Notes under the pieces: model-generated
Databases searched by the model: none
What the model was told of the DNA's origin: nothing
What the model saw: only the letters and a program-made list of their open reading frames with translations
Translations under genes and position numbers: made by a program
From: Spongilla lacustris
Taxonomy: Eukaryota; Porifera; Demospongiae; Spongillida; Spongillidae
DNA length: 64,000 nt
Reading direction: 5' to 3'
NCBI GenBank assembly: GCA_949361645.1
Contig: OX442416.1
Location: 18,532,323 to 18,596,322 of the forward strand
Shown: positions 33,674 to 44,918 of the stretch, piece after piece
Layout: every line of letters starts with the position of its first letter
Numbering within the stretch: position 1 is the stretch's first letter

Positions 33674-33895
33674 ATGCCACCATCCCACTTGCCCACAAGG
33701 TGCTGGGTGTAACCATTGGTGCTATAGGTAGGTGTCATTTGTACTGTGGAAAGGTGTATGCGGGTGGATCTGGTGCTGTGGCTACCACCCAGTCAGATGG
33801 GTTCTATCATCTCCATGGATACAAATGGTTCACATCTGCAACTGATGCCAATATGGCGGTCACTGAGTTGTGGACAAATATGAATTGGTTATAGA
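33674..33895 (+). pseudogene. Exon-sized relic of an AidB-like acyl-CoA dehydrogenase
   Basis: The open frame contains AGGSGAVATTQSDGFYHLHG followed by YKWFTSATDANMA. This matches the conserved GGSD...T.A...DG.Y.LHGYKWF(T/S)SATDA(D/N)MA segment of the acyl-CoA dehydrogenase family branch that includes bacterial AidB and animal ACAD10/11-like enzymes. In such enzymes this segment lies in the beta-domain near FAD and substrate. The canonical GGSDV has become GGSGA. The frame then stops at 33893. No neighbouring exon was found, so it is a lone exon or fragment. A GT follows ATGGCG and could be the old donor. Confidence 0.6.
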
Positions 33896-33999
33896 GGTAA
33901 CCCCTCATCCCCATTCTCCTTGCTCCCTCTCCTTTGCCCCCCCCCCCCCCCCCCCTCCTTTGCTTTCCCTATAAGAATACATACAAGGCTATATACATG

Positions 34000-34185
34000 G
34001 TGTGTGTATGTATGTGTGTGTACATGTGTGTGTATGTGTGTGTGTACATGTGTGCATGATGTGTGTACATGTGTGTATGTGTGTGTGTACATGTGTGTGC
34101 ATGATGTGTGTGTATGTGTGTGTGTACAGTACATGTGTGTGCATGATGTGTGTGTACACGATACACTGTGTTATGTCGAATGTGT
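34000..34185. repeat. GT-rich minisatellite
   Basis: Tandem GTGTGTACATGTGTG / TGCATGATGTGTG words, about 20-30 bp each. The open frames crossing it are low-complexity products. Confidence 0.85.
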
Positions 34186-34370
34186 GCATGTGTAGAATAG
34201 ACAGACAAAAACCATTCTTTTAACTGAAGTCTGCAATTTTGGAGGTATGGGCAGTCAGATTTTTTTCCTTCTCATCAGGCCGTGTTTGAGGTTGCCAGTC
34301 GGCTAAGATGTTAATCACAAATGAACATAGCGAGGCACCTGTCTGGGGGTGTTCATCTGTACGATGTCAT

Positions 34371-35331
34371 TAGGGTCAACTATCGATAAGGTTTGTCCTT
34401 ACCGCTTACCGGTTATCCGATACCGTTAAGCAACCGGTAAGACACGTTTCTTATCATTACCTTTCAGTAAGAGATGACTTCTAACCGAATATTATCGGTA
34501 ACACTCGTCTTTCTTATTGATTTTTTATATTTCTTGTACATGTACTGGCCTTCCAAATAATTATTCATGACAATACATGGGCAAAATTACAATGTAACCG
34601 AATTAGTGTTATGAATAATTACAAGATCGCACTGCACATGCTCATATATGGTCTGGTCCCCAGACTAATGTACAACATGAGTACATGTTCGAATAGGAGT
34701 TGTTTCTAGCACTGTGACGTCAGCTGAGCAACAAACTGTGCGTTTGCGGACACACGTAACCGATATAAATCAATATACGGTAAGCTGGTAAACAACTACA
34801 GAGACTTGACGTTTTTAACTTACATGTATAAAAATAAAGCTACTAGATAAGAAACACAATAGGCTAAAACGCTTCGTCATCACAAAAACCTAGGGTCCAT
34901 ATGATCAAGTTGCCATTGCAGCTTCCTTGCAAAATATCAGGTTATTCCGAAGGAGATTATTGGCCATCGAAGGCCAACCAAAGTACGAAATTAAATGGGT
35001 AGGTTGGACCAAGGACCGTTAATAGTCCACACACAACACTTGGGAACCCATCAATAACCTTGCAGGCTATGAAAGAATGCATGCAAGGAACTAATAAGGA
35101 AGGCCACAACCCTGAATCCACGGATGCCAAATGATACATGTACTAAGATGCCAACAGATACCCTTTGGACACGCCTATTACCTAAGCGGTAATCATTACC
35201 GTTCAGTAAGAAAGCTTATCGGTAAGTTTTTTATCCATAGGCGTAGAATAATTTCAGTAAATATTCGATAATACGTGTTTACTTACTGATAATTACCGAT
35301 AACCTCAAAACCTTATCGATAGTTGACCCTA
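34371..35331. mobile_element. hAT-like element with perfect 8-bp TSD GATGTCAT
   Basis: The left end TAGGGTCAACTATCGATAAG is mirrored by CTTATCGATAGTTGACCCTA at the right. Identical GATGTCAT repeats flank it (34363-34370 and 35332-35339), the hAT target-site length. Both subterminal zones are packed with TTACCG, CGGTAA and GGTAAG words. It is 961 bp; an open minus-strand frame at 34957-35139 shows no transposase motif. Confidence 0.85.
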
Positions 35332-35339
35332 GATGTCAT

Positions 35340-36875
35340 CTCAGGTATGAAGACATGGGAATAGGATTGCTACATGTGTTTATATTATAAACTTACCTGG
35401 TCATCTTTCACTACATGAAGCTCAAACGTTTCTTACACACATTTTGACATTTGGACCCACACATGCACACACACACACCACACACACACCACATGTGCAC
35501 ACAGGTAATGAGCAGGCCATTCTATCATGTGTATTTTGGGGTTGGCCAACGAGACCCATTTGTTTGTCAGGAAAGGACTGGAGGTTGGAAGGAAGCCTAT
35601 CCAGACCGGAAAGGCTCACGAACCTCTACTGCTCCACTTATTCCATTGAGAGATGGACCTGCGTTGCCCAGAGCCTCGCACTTGGTGAATTGAGGGTAGC
35701 TGCACATAGATTTCCATGTTTTAAATCCAAAGAATAAATTTCCTCCAACTATCACAATCTCCACTGTAGGGTCTTCTTGTGCTGTTAACTCACTCTGAAT
35801 GTACCTTCTTATGGTCATTTATCTGTCCATTGGAAGCACTCAATGGTCATCGTTCTAACAGCTAGTAAGGTGAGTATATATGGTGCCATTTGTGTACCCC
35901 TATGTGTATTTGTACGCCTGTCGCATCTCACTATGTCCAGAAACATCTTCTAAAATTTAATCTGGCTGTTGGGTTCTTGTCTTGTACTGATGTGGACTGG
36001 GAAGGGAACACATGCACACCTTCAAACTGCTCTAAGCTGTTTTCTCCAATAAGTGCCACCCATCCTAGCTACATGTGTATGCTGCTACGAGAGATACCCA
36101 ACAAGGTAAAGTATGATAAAGTGAGGTTTGGTAGGATCTTACAACTTCAACAGTCCTACATTTGCAAATATAGGCTTCTCAGTTCATTTGCAAATTCAGG
36201 ACTGTGAGTTGTAGGATCCTACCAAACCTCACTTTAACATACTGTACCTTGTTTCCTTGCTTTTTTGCACCACCAATCCTACATCCCACCAATCACTTTC
36301 TCGATAGAGATGTTTTTGATTTACTTGTTTTTAAAATTAAGACAGCATCTGCAAAGCCTCTTTTGCTCAGTCAGATATCAGTAATGAATATATTTCATTA
36401 TCATTGAGTACATGTTCTTGACTGTCTTATTGCATTGTGTATAGACATCATGAGCAGGATCCTGTTCATCTGACTGCTCCTCATGTGTGCATGATTCGTG
36501 GTATAACCATTCTATCAACATTATGAATTCATGGTAAATTCATTGCAAATGTACAGCCAAAATTACACCATTTGATATGAGGGCTGGAAGGGAAGTGAAC
36601 GTGTCCTTTGTTGAAGTACAAGACTGCCAAGATGCTGGGCAGGAGGTGTGGAAAGATGTGATGTACATGTGCTTAAAGTGGATATGAATCAGTTTATACA
36701 GTTAGTGTCATCAAATGCAATAAATTGATCACTGCAAAAATGGAAACACATAAAAACTTAACACCACAAGTATACTTTTGGATAAATCAATATACACAAC
36801 ATTATTAATAATATATCAATTATACTTAATTAGTTAATGGTCTTGGAATTGTCTGTTAAGTGACACTGATTTGCC
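35340..36875. other. No gene confidently recognised
   Basis: A 73-codon minus-strand frame (35597-35818, containing EDPTVEIVIVGGNLFFGF) looks compositionally coding but I cannot place it. CACACA-rich sequence lies at 35456-35505. A hairpin-like pair, GTGAGGTTTGGTAGGATCTT at 36121-36140 and AGGATCCTACCAAACCTCAC at about 36214-36233, encloses about 75 bp. From about 36240 the sequence is paralogous to 4490-4911, i.e. the 3' flank of an ankyrin locus. Confidence 0.45.
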
Positions 36876-37004
36876 CTAACAACAACAATCAGTAATAATT
36901 TTCTTAAATGAAGTATCCACATCAATACCAGGAGTGGAGAGGAGATGTTCCACACAAGTAGTATGACCTCTGTTTGCAGCATAGTGTAATGGAGGATAAC
37001 CATC
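36876..37004 (-). CDS. Ankyrin repeat terminal exon, locus 2
   Basis: The acceptor CTCTCCAG precedes DGYPPLHYAANRGHTTCVEH, then LLSTPGIDVDTSFKK and a tail ending TAG at 36876. It is homologous to 4912-5085 but stops earlier. The usual TPLH is PPLH. Confidence 0.65.
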   Translation of the reverse strand, partial: DGYPPLHYAANRGHTTCVEHLLSTPGIDVDTSFKKIITDCCC

Positions 37005-37084
37005 CTGGAGAGGGTACAATAGTTCATCAACATGGCTACTTCAAACAAAAACCCTCAAATTGTATTACACACAGACATATAAAG

Positions 37085-37170
37085 ATGCATATTATATTAT
37101 AATTATAATTATATTTATTATAATTATATTATAATTATAATTATATATATTATAATTATATTATAATAAT
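37085..37170. repeat. AT-only palindromic tract
   Basis: About 85 bp of only A and T arranged as nested ATATTATAATTATAATTATA inverted repeats, able to extrude as a cruciform. It lies just beyond the locus 2 terminal exon's acceptor side. Confidence 0.85.
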
Positions 37171-37479
37171 CCCGGATTTTAACATGTGCATCACAAATAA
37201 ACCGTTTACTAAATTGACAGGACATTTGGTTGTAATTGATCAGACCCATGTTCCACTTGATGCATCATTTACCCCCCCCCCCCCCCCACCCCACACATCC
37301 CACAGACAACATGTGATCTGTAAAAAAAAAAACACAAGTGAGTTGTTCTGTTGGGTTGTTTGCTGCTACAGAATGAGAATAGAATGTGATAGATTGCATC
37401 ACCATGGAGCAATGTGATGCGTTTGGTTTGCACAGATGCAGATTAAAGAGTGAGCTTGGTGGTTAGTGGACCAACCCAC

Positions 37480-37585
37480 CCTATTCTTAATGTTCACATT
37501 GATACCACAAGTGGAGAGGAGATATTCCACACATGTAGCATATATGACCTTCCCTTGTAGCACAGTATAATGAAGTATCACCATA
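37480..37585 (-). pseudogene. Ankyrin repeat exon with frameshift, locus 2
   Basis: It begins YGDTSLYCATREGHICYMCG; a 4-bp insertion near 37543-37548 (GCATATATG in place of GTATG) then throws the frame to a stop. The donor is AGG|GTGGGT rather than GTGAGT. Confidence 0.7.
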
Positions 37586-37706
37586 CTGGAGAGGGTACAA
37601 TAGTTCAGTCAACATACAATGTGCACATGTACATGTAGTACATGGTCTGCTACAGTTCCTATAACACAGTGCATATCTTATTTTAATATTCATTGGATCC
37701 CCTCAC

Positions 37707-37808
37707 CCCATTCTTAATGTTCACATCAATACCAGGAGTGGAAAGAAGATGTTCCACACAAGTGGTATGATCTCCCACCACAGCAAGGTATAATGGAGTA
37801 TTACCATC
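37707..37808 (-). CDS. Ankyrin repeat exon, locus 2
   Basis: 34 codons, phase 0-0: DGNTPLYLAVVGDHTTCVEH, then LLSTPGIDVNIKNG. The acceptor is CACTCCAG and the donor GGG|GTGAGG. Confidence 0.7.
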
Positions 37809-38063
37809 CTGGAGTGGGTACAATAGTTCAGTTAACATGATACAATGTACACACATGTATTTAGACATTTACATATACATGCATGATACAAACATTGCTG
37901 ATGGGGTTGAAGGGGAGGAGATACCAAGGGACAGACTCGTTTTGGTGTGTAGGCTTAGAAGCAGCTGCTCTATGGTCTTGTTTTTACATCACCATCCATA
38001 TACAGGATAGTGTTCAGCACCATACATATCATTATTACTTGATCATTAAATACAACAGCTCAC

Positions 38064-38165
38064 CTCATCCTGAATGTTCACATTAATACCAGGAGTGGAA
38101 AGGAGTTGTTTCATACAAGTAGTATGACCTCCCTTTGCAGCATAGTGTAATGGAGCATAACCATG
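38064..38165 (-). CDS. Ankyrin repeat exon, locus 2
   Basis: 34 codons, phase 0-0: HGYAPLHYAAKGGHTTCMKQ, then LLSTPGINVNIQDE. The acceptor is CAACCTCAG and the donor GAG|GTGAGC. Confidence 0.7.
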
Positions 38166-38294
38166 CTGAGGTTGGCTACAATAGTTCAGGTACATCCAAT
38201 GTACACTTCTACATGTAGTTATATACATGTAATGGACTGGTACAGTTGCCATAATTATCTCTTATTTTAACTGATATACAGAGGACCGACTCAC

Positions 38295-38396
38295 CTTAAC
38301 CTTAATACTCGCATCAGTACCACGAGTGGAAAGGAGATGTTCCACACAAGCAGGATTGTATCCCGCCATAGCAAGGGATAATGGAGTATGACCATC
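38295..38396 (-). CDS. Ankyrin repeat exon, locus 2 (diverged)
   Basis: 34 codons, phase 0-0: DGHTPLSLAMAGYNPACVEH, then LLSTRGTDASIKVK. The acceptor is CCACTTCAG and the donor AAG|GTGAGT. The GH pair is replaced by YN. Confidence 0.68.
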
Positions 38397-38766
38397 CTGA
38401 AGTGGGTACAACCGTTCAGTCAACATGGTGGGTGTAATCATGCATAGTCATCAACATGGCTTCTCATATGCAACATGAAGTGGGTGTCTGCAGGTGTACA
38501 CATTTACATGCATGATACAAACATTGCTGATGGGGTTGAAAAGGTAGAGATACCAAGGGACACACTGGTCTTTGTGTGTAGGCTTAGAAGCAGCTGCTCT
38601 ATGGTCTTGTTTTTTACATCATGCACCATCCATATACATGTACAGGATAGTGTTCAGCACCATAAATACACAATGTATGATCATTAAATAAGATGTATAT
38701 GGTGGTCAGCTACAGTTCCTTTAACACAATGCATATCTAATTTTAATATTCAGTGGACCAACTCAC

Positions 38767-38871
38767 CATATTCTTAATGTTCACATCAATACCAGGCGTG
38801 AAAAGGAGATGTTCCACAATAGAAGAATGACATCTCTTTACAGCAAGGTGTAATGGAGTATCACCACCATA
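38767..38871 (-). CDS. Ankyrin repeat exon, locus 2 (diverged)
   Basis: 35 codons, phase 0-0: YGGDTPLHLAVKRCHSSIVE, then HLLFTPGIDVNIKNM. The acceptor is CACTCCAG and the donor ATG|GTGAGT. Confidence 0.68.
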
Positions 38872-39037
38872 CTGGAGTGGGTACAATAGTTCATTCAACC
38901 CTGTGGGTACAATGACATATGGACATGTAGTATAGGGTCATCAAAATGGTCTTTCATATACAGAAGCAGCTGCTCTATGGTCTGTTTTTTACATCACCAT
39001 CCATATACATTATACATCATCAAATAGACTAGCTCAC

Positions 39038-39145
39038 CCTAGCCTTACAATGAATGTTCATATCAATACCAGGAGTGGAAAGGAGATGTTTCCCACATTT
39101 AGTATGACCTTCCCTTGCAGCATAGTGTAATGGAGTAAAACCATC
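39038..39145 (-). CDS. Ankyrin repeat exon, locus 2
   Basis: 36 codons, phase 0-0: DGFTPLHYAAREGHTKCGKH, then LLSTPGIDMNIHCKAR. The acceptor is CACTCCAG and the donor AGG|GTGAGC. Confidence 0.68.
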
Positions 39146-39239
39146 CTGGAGTGGGTACAACAAGGTGGGTACAATACATGCAGTACATGGATTGCTACAG
39201 TTCCTAAACCAGTGTATATGTTATTTTAATATAGATTGG

Positions 39240-39299
39240 ACCACATAAGTAGTATAACCTTTCTCAGCTTGCAGCATAGTGTAATGGAGTAAAACCAAC
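39240..39299 (-). pseudogene. Truncated ankyrin exon, locus 2
   Basis: Only the 5' half is present: from the acceptor CATCTCCAG, codons for VGFTPLHYAAS-like sequence, then an abrupt end near CCACATAAGTAGTATAACC. The second helix and donor are missing. The fold-back element at 39335-40120 lies close by. Confidence 0.6.
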
Positions 39300-39334
39300 C
39301 TGGAGATGGTACAACACATGTAGTTCAGGCTGTT

Positions 39335-40120
39335 GTTGGAAATTCCATCCCCCTGTTCCCCTGGATGTTATAACTAAGGATTCAATGTCCCCCTCTGGTT
39401 TAAAGTGTCCCCCCCCCCCCCACCCCACAGGGGGACTGTCATTCCTAGGATATAATGTCCCCCGGCCTTAAATTAAGAATTTGTCTCCGATTCTTTAGCA
39501 GTCTTAGTTTGAAGATGATGTTTCCTAATTCCATATGAAATAATTACAGCGGAGTCAGAGTTCATGATATTCATATCAGATCTACATGCACCGCCATCCG
39601 GGCGCTCTTTTAATTCCACAAATGATCATTATAGATAATAAATAGAAAGTATGATAATTAAACACATGAATATTATACACAATGCTGCACAACAATTTTC
39701 TCCTTAGGCTAGCTCTTTTGCTCCCACACATGCAGGAATGGTATCACATTCGTCATGGAACTATTTGTGGCATCCATCATTCTAGTACTATGACATCCGG
39801 CCAAATCCTTAAGCCTACATCTGCAAAAATACGCAATTCTATGAAGGAGATCATCAAAATTAATTGTCTATTTAAGTTTCCAAGGAAAAAGGATCATTGT
39901 ACCATTAGTAAGGCGCTCCAGTAGATGTTTTGTGCGTATGCGTAATTTGTTCAGATTGCGCTCTCGTATGGGGGGGACATTACCTCCTAGGAATGACAGC
40001 CCCCCGGGGGACACTTTAAATCGGTGGGGGGGGGGGGGGGGGGGGGGAGGGCAGGGGACAATGATCAAATATAATCTAGGATATAATGTTGGGGGGGTCA
40101 TTTTTTCCATGGGGACAGCC
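39335..40120. mobile_element. Fold-back element in an ankyrin intron (locus 2)
   Basis: GGTTTAAAGTGTCCCCC, then GACTGTCATTCCTAGG, on the left are mirrored by CCTAGGAATGACAGCCCCC, then GGGGGACACTTTAAATC, on the right. Outer parts also pair (CTGTTCCCCTGGATG with CATGGGGACAG). A run of about 22 G at 40026-40047 and a C run at 39409-39421 lie at matching positions in the arms. No transposase frame was seen. Ankyrin-intron sequence resumes at TTATATACGACATC. Confidence 0.65.
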
Positions 40121-40336
40121 ATTCTTATATACGACATCATGAGGGTGTACAAATTTACATGCATGATACAAAGAGAGGTTGAAGGGGAGGAGATACCAAG
40201 GGACACACTGGTCTTTGTGTGTAGGCTTAGAAGCAGCTGCTCTATGGTCTTGTTTTTTGCATCACCATCCATATACAGGATAGTGTTCAGCACCATACAT
40301 ATCATTATTACTTGATCATTAAATAGACCAGCTCAC

Positions 40337-40438
40337 CTCATCCTTAACGTTCACATCAATACCAGGAGTGGAAATGAGATGTTTCACACAAGTAGTATGA
40401 CCTCTCCTTGCAGCATAGTGTAATGTAGTATGTAAAGT
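40337..40438 (-). CDS. Ankyrin repeat exon, locus 2
   Basis: 34 codons, phase 0-0: TLHTTLHYAARRGHTTCVKH, then LISTPGIDVNVKDE. The acceptor is CAACTCCAG and the donor GAG|GTGAGC. TPLH has become TTLH. Confidence 0.68.
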
Positions 40439-42352
40439 CTGGAGTTGCTACAATAGGTCAGTCAACATGGTGGGTACGTATACAATGCACGTAGTATACA
40501 TTATCATCATCATGGTCCTTCATATACAACATTACATTTACATGCATGATAAAAACATTGCTGATGGGGTTGAAGGAGAGGAGATACCAAGGGACACACT
40601 GGTCTTTGTGTGTCGGCTTAAAAAGCAGCTGATCTATGGTCTTGTTTATCACCATCCATATTTAGGATAGTGATCAGCGCCTATTATTTGATCGTTACGT
40701 AGACCTATTCACCTCATGAAGTACACACATAATTTATTGTAATCATTAATCAAGGGAAGGGGGAAAAGAGTTTAAGGGTACCAGCATTTATGACTTCATT
40801 CAATCAAGGTGCAGATAGCAAAATGTACAGCAGCCCTCAGGCATGGCCACTCCCCTCCCTCCGGCAACCTGTAGTGTTTTCGCGGAGCAAAGCGGATGTG
40901 AACAGATTAGAACTACATACACGAGAGTGAAAAATACTAGAATGCACACGAGAGAAGTCAGCCACGCGATCGACCAGAAATGCTATGAATAATCTAAAGT
41001 CGCCGAGCTCTACGCACCATACATGTAGATAGTATAGTACTACGGCAGTGGCGTAGGAACGGTTCAAAAAGTGGGGGGGCTGAAATTAATTATTCATAAG
41101 TGGGTGTGGTAAAACGAAGCTGTCAGTTGCGCAGTGGCCAGGTGGGACCTGGCACCCAGGCCCCACCTGAGGGCCTAAATCATGTAAAGCACGGGGGGCA
41201 CCAATAATTCCACGCATGCACGTCGTGCATCATGAGGCAATCCATGTAACTCGATGTATAATTACATCATGGACTTTTGAGCGGTCTAGATCTGGTCTTA
41301 TAAGACGGTTGCAAACAGTGCAAGATGTGGAAAATTCTGATTTGTTTGTGCTATCCATGCAGTGGAGAATCGGATCGAGGATTCGATGATGTATTTAGAG
41401 CAGCGACATTGTTTGTTCGCATTTTTGTTGACGAAGTAAACTAAACGGATCGACCAGCGATAGTGCGTGTGTTTGCCGGTGACTATGGGTAGGTACTTGA
41501 ATAAATTGCGGATGAGTACCGAAAATCCGTGACCCAATAAACCTTCAAAAATTGTGACACAATTTTTCGGAGACATTGCGAAGCCCGAAGAAGTTAGAAG
41601 CTGTACACTACGAGTAACACCAAATTTGGCAAAACTGCTGTACGATTTAGGTAGCACACTGGTGGACTTAAGTTTTTAAGAGCGTTTCGTACAATTGATT
41701 TGCTCGATTATTTGTATAGGGCACGCTCAAACAAATGCCTTCATCTGACAACGATAGAATTTTAAGTATGAATGAGAGGCGCAAACAAAAAGCTACCCAA
41801 ACGCTCTGGTAGAGATGGTTTTTTATGCTGTCCAAATTTCACAAACATTGGCTGATGCGCAAGGTTGTATTTAGTGTGCAACAGCATTCGAACACAGATA
41901 ACGATAAAGCTTGAGGTAATCGCGTTAGCTTTGTATTTATCATACACAGAGCACTCATTTACATACGTTTCCGTGCATAACTTTGATTATCCACGTTGCT
42001 CTGTTGAGTATGTTGCTTTTTAAGAGATCACAAAACAGTGTTCCAATTAAAACGCATCCGTACTCTCATCGGGCGTTCCCTTCCACTTGCGAATTATGTT
42101 ATGCTTCCTTTGTGTTACATGCCTTATAAAAATGGTTAATATTGGTTGATGCGCAGGGTGTGTTTTGTTGGAAAATATAGAGGTTATGAATATTCATTAC
42201 ATTATATCTAGCATGGCAACGTAAACGGTTCATCGCATTCCTTTGTCATTTTCACAGCACAATGAAGACTTCTAATGACTTGACGGCATATATTTAAGAA
42301 TAATATCAGTGGAAATAATGTACTACTAGTCCCATTTATCAGGAATGGTTTA

Positions 42353-43230
42353 GTGCTTTATGTGTTCAACAAGCTAAGTAACAGAAATGCAAATGACGCT
42401 GCTGAAATACTGGCCTCATTGCAAGGAAGGCATATCATTAACATTGATGCTTTAAAGAGACCAGTTCTACGTTTAAATGAAAAAAACAAGAGCTTGGAAT
42501 TAAATTGTCGAGCTTCTGAGAGCAGCAGTAAAATAATCCACTTTCTGAATCTGAAGACTCACAAAACTGCCTCAGTCAACATGTCATGTTTAATCTTGCA
42601 GCTGTTTTCTTTTATCTGAAAGAGAAACCTTAAAATACTTGTCGTTGCTTAACAGGTTTTCATTCAGCATTTCAGAAGGACATGAAAAATGAACAGATCT
42701 TGCTGCAGTTGCAAGCACTAGGCTTGATGGGAAAATTAGTGACTGACCCATGGGTGCAGCAGCTGTACAACCAACATCTCAAGAACCTTGGTAGCATATT
42801 GTACATCAGAACTTGTTTGCAAAATTTGTAAAAGAGCTGAAGCGCTAGCGTTAGAGACAAGATCTGATATGTTTGATATGCCATTAGATCCTTTTGAAAC
42901 AGTACTTCAAAGTGTGCAAAATAGTGGTTGAAGTGAGCCAGAGAAGTAAAGGATATGCAGTTGAATGAATACCTTGAAGGAAATTTCCAACCTTTCTCCT
43001 GAATTATCTTCCCAATGCAGCTCAGCTCCAGTGCATAACATGTTTGCAGAGCACACTTTAGCTCTGTCTGACTTTCATCTCCGAAGAGCATGAAATGGAT
43101 TTGTTGATGGATAAAGTAAAATCAATGGTACTATGGCATGGCTTTCTTATATAAAAGTCAAGCAAAGCAAAACACAGTTATTGCATTTTCTATCATACAG
43201 GCGCAAAGGGCAAAACTAGGCACATATTGC
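42353..43230 (+). pseudogene. Decayed frame of an uncharacterised repeat-associated protein
   Basis: Plus-strand pieces in shifting frames: RNANDAAEILASLQGRHIIN; then ILLQLQALGLMGKLVTDPWV; then RAEALALETRSDMFDMPLDP; then HNMFAEHTLALSDFHLRRA and INGTMAWLSYIKVK. The order and style recall an uncharacterised protein family I associate with repeat-rich cnidarian and sponge loci (GKL.TGPW...; AERxLG..D...RRAPNAT). I have no function for it. Multiple stops and frameshifts make it a relic. Confidence 0.4.
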
Positions 43231-43959
43231 TAATATTCAACAGATGCGTCGTGTAGAAAGAAAAAAAAAAAGAAAGATGCAAGTTTTAGAAGGAAACTGG
43301 AGAAAAAAAATTTAAGCTCATTTTTGAATGGATTTGTATAATGAGTTTCCGGATCCAACTATAGAGGTCAAGCAAATTCAATATCAAAAGCGACCTATAC
43401 TTTGCGCATATATATATATATAGTTTATTGATGGCCAAAATCTTATGTATGATGGTCATATAATTTCAGTTAAGACCTCGGGAAAATATAACATTGCAAA
43501 AGTGACTGCTTGAAACAGAAGAACGAGAACACGCTATAACTTTAATATGACTTTGTGGGCGATATTAATGGATTTGGTCACTGGTGACCTTTCTATGAAT
43601 GCAATTGACAATTAGGTACATAATATATGATAGAAGTGTGTACCAGAGATGTACAAAAAGTTTCAAGTGATTATATATCATTCTTCCGTAGATACATCTA
43701 AACCAAGCGTAACCGTCACAGTTTTTATTTTCAGTCCCCAATCAAACCGCGTACATTAGCGGTCACGCATAAAATTGTCTTTGGCGCTTTATAACTCCAT
43801 TTTCTGAATGCCTAAATTTATGAGTAAAGTATCGTTGTGCAGCATTTATTGCCCTCATTAATGTGATATGATAGTTTTATGATGATATCTATTTTGAAAA
43901 TTTTGTTCAAGTACCTACTATGGGAGGGAAGCGCTATAATATTATAATATTATTATTTA

Positions 43960-44010
43960 GCCCCCCCCCCCCCCCCCAGCCATGAAATAGCCACGGCCGC
44001 GCCACTGGTT
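43960..44010. repeat. C tract at an element end
   Basis: A run of about 17 C at 43962-43978 is followed by CATGAAATAGCCACGG and the inward terminus CAGTGGCGCGGCCG. This is another case of a G/C run just inside a CAGTGG-type end. Confidence 0.6.
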
Positions 44011-44885
44011 ACCAAACCGTATTCCGCGATGCTTTAACTTTACACAATTCCATTGTAGTTAAAAGATTTTCCCATGTATACGCAACTAATAGTATGGCAT
44101 AGTATGAGAATGATATACGAGTGTAAATGCAGAGATAACTATACGTGTGTGCATATCACAGCATGATTGGCCATGTGGGGTTGCCATAACATTTCTTCGA
44201 CGCACGATTTCATGACAAAAGTTAAGATGGAGATTAGAAGACTACAAGCTAAGTATACATGTACATGTATATGTATAGGTAATTGCATGCATTTTCGATT
44301 TCCTGCTGTCAATATCCTTGGTGCAGCATTGCCGTATATAGAGCCTTTTACGTATCTTTGCCACACATTTGCTGCCTGCGGCAATGTCTAGTAGTAGTAG
44401 CCCTAAAGAACAGGCCTTGCTGTGCAATTTATGACATAAATATGAGAAAATATCCGCGAAAAGGGACCTAATGCATCTTATTTTTATTTGGTCCTCTACA
44501 ACTTCATCCTTTCTTATGCACTTGAAATTCGACTGTCCATATTAAATGGCGGTGTAAATTTTAATTACGCGTACATGCACGCGTCCACTTTGAGGCTCGT
44601 TTCTGGTAAATTCAATATTACTGCGCTAGGTCCCTTTTTTACATCCCCATACATTTGTCAGTCTATGATAATTGAGGGTCAGAATCGCTGCCATACCGAC
44701 GCCGTTCCGAAAACGGATAGATGTAGGTAATCAGCTCCTTTCTGCTCGCCGTGATCTTGCATCCGTTAACAGAGCGATTAATATTAAATATGAGCCCAAA
44801 AAGTGAGGGGGATTAGCCCCCCCCCCCCCAATATCAAAAGTGGGGGGGCTATAGCCCCCCCTGCCCCCCCGCTTCCTACGCCTAT

Positions 44886-44918
44886 GAATCCTAAATTCTT
44901 CATAAGCTTAGCGGACAT
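44886..44918 (-). pseudogene. First-exon relic of ankyrin locus 2
   Basis: ATG at 44918 opens MSAKLMKNLGF, homologous to MFAKLKKTLGF at 18455-18488. Upstream CGCCCTAAGGAAAGACA matches CGCCCTATGGAAAGACG. Immediately after the last codon the sequence is ATAGGCGTAGGAAGC, a transposon-type end, so the G|GTACG donor is gone. Confidence 0.6.

Larger units (their letters stand above)
41046..44886. mobile_element. Large element block with CAGTGGCGTAGGAA ends
   Basis: The left end is CAGTGGCGTAGGAACGG; the right end, read inward, is CATAGGCGTAGGAAGCG. Both are followed by G-tract or AAAAGTGGGGGGGCT sequence. A second candidate right end, inward CAGTGGCGCGGCCGTGG, lies at 44007, so two nested or fused elements are possible. 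No matching 8-bp target duplication was found. The interior carries the decayed frame at 42353-43230. Confidence 0.5.
36876..44918 (-). pseudogene. Ankyrin-repeat gene, locus 2 (paralogue, 5' part broken)
   Basis: Order on the minus strand: first-exon relic 44886-44918; then a 3.8-kb block of element sequence where the capping exon should be; then repeat exons 40337-40438, a partial one near 39240-39299, 39038-39145, 38767-38871, 38295-38396, 38064-38165, 37707-37808, a frameshifted one 37480-37585, and the last exon 36876-37004. Flanks and introns are paralogous to locus 1, for example 40740-40860 to 17300-17460. The first exon has no donor and no capping exon is visible, so the original gene is probably dead, though internal exons remain open. 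Confidence 0.65.

Noticed and set aside
35597..35818. 73-codon minus-strand frame as a further acyl-CoA dehydrogenase exon
   Set aside because: It is on the opposite strand from the exon at 33674 and shows no motif of that family that I can recognise.
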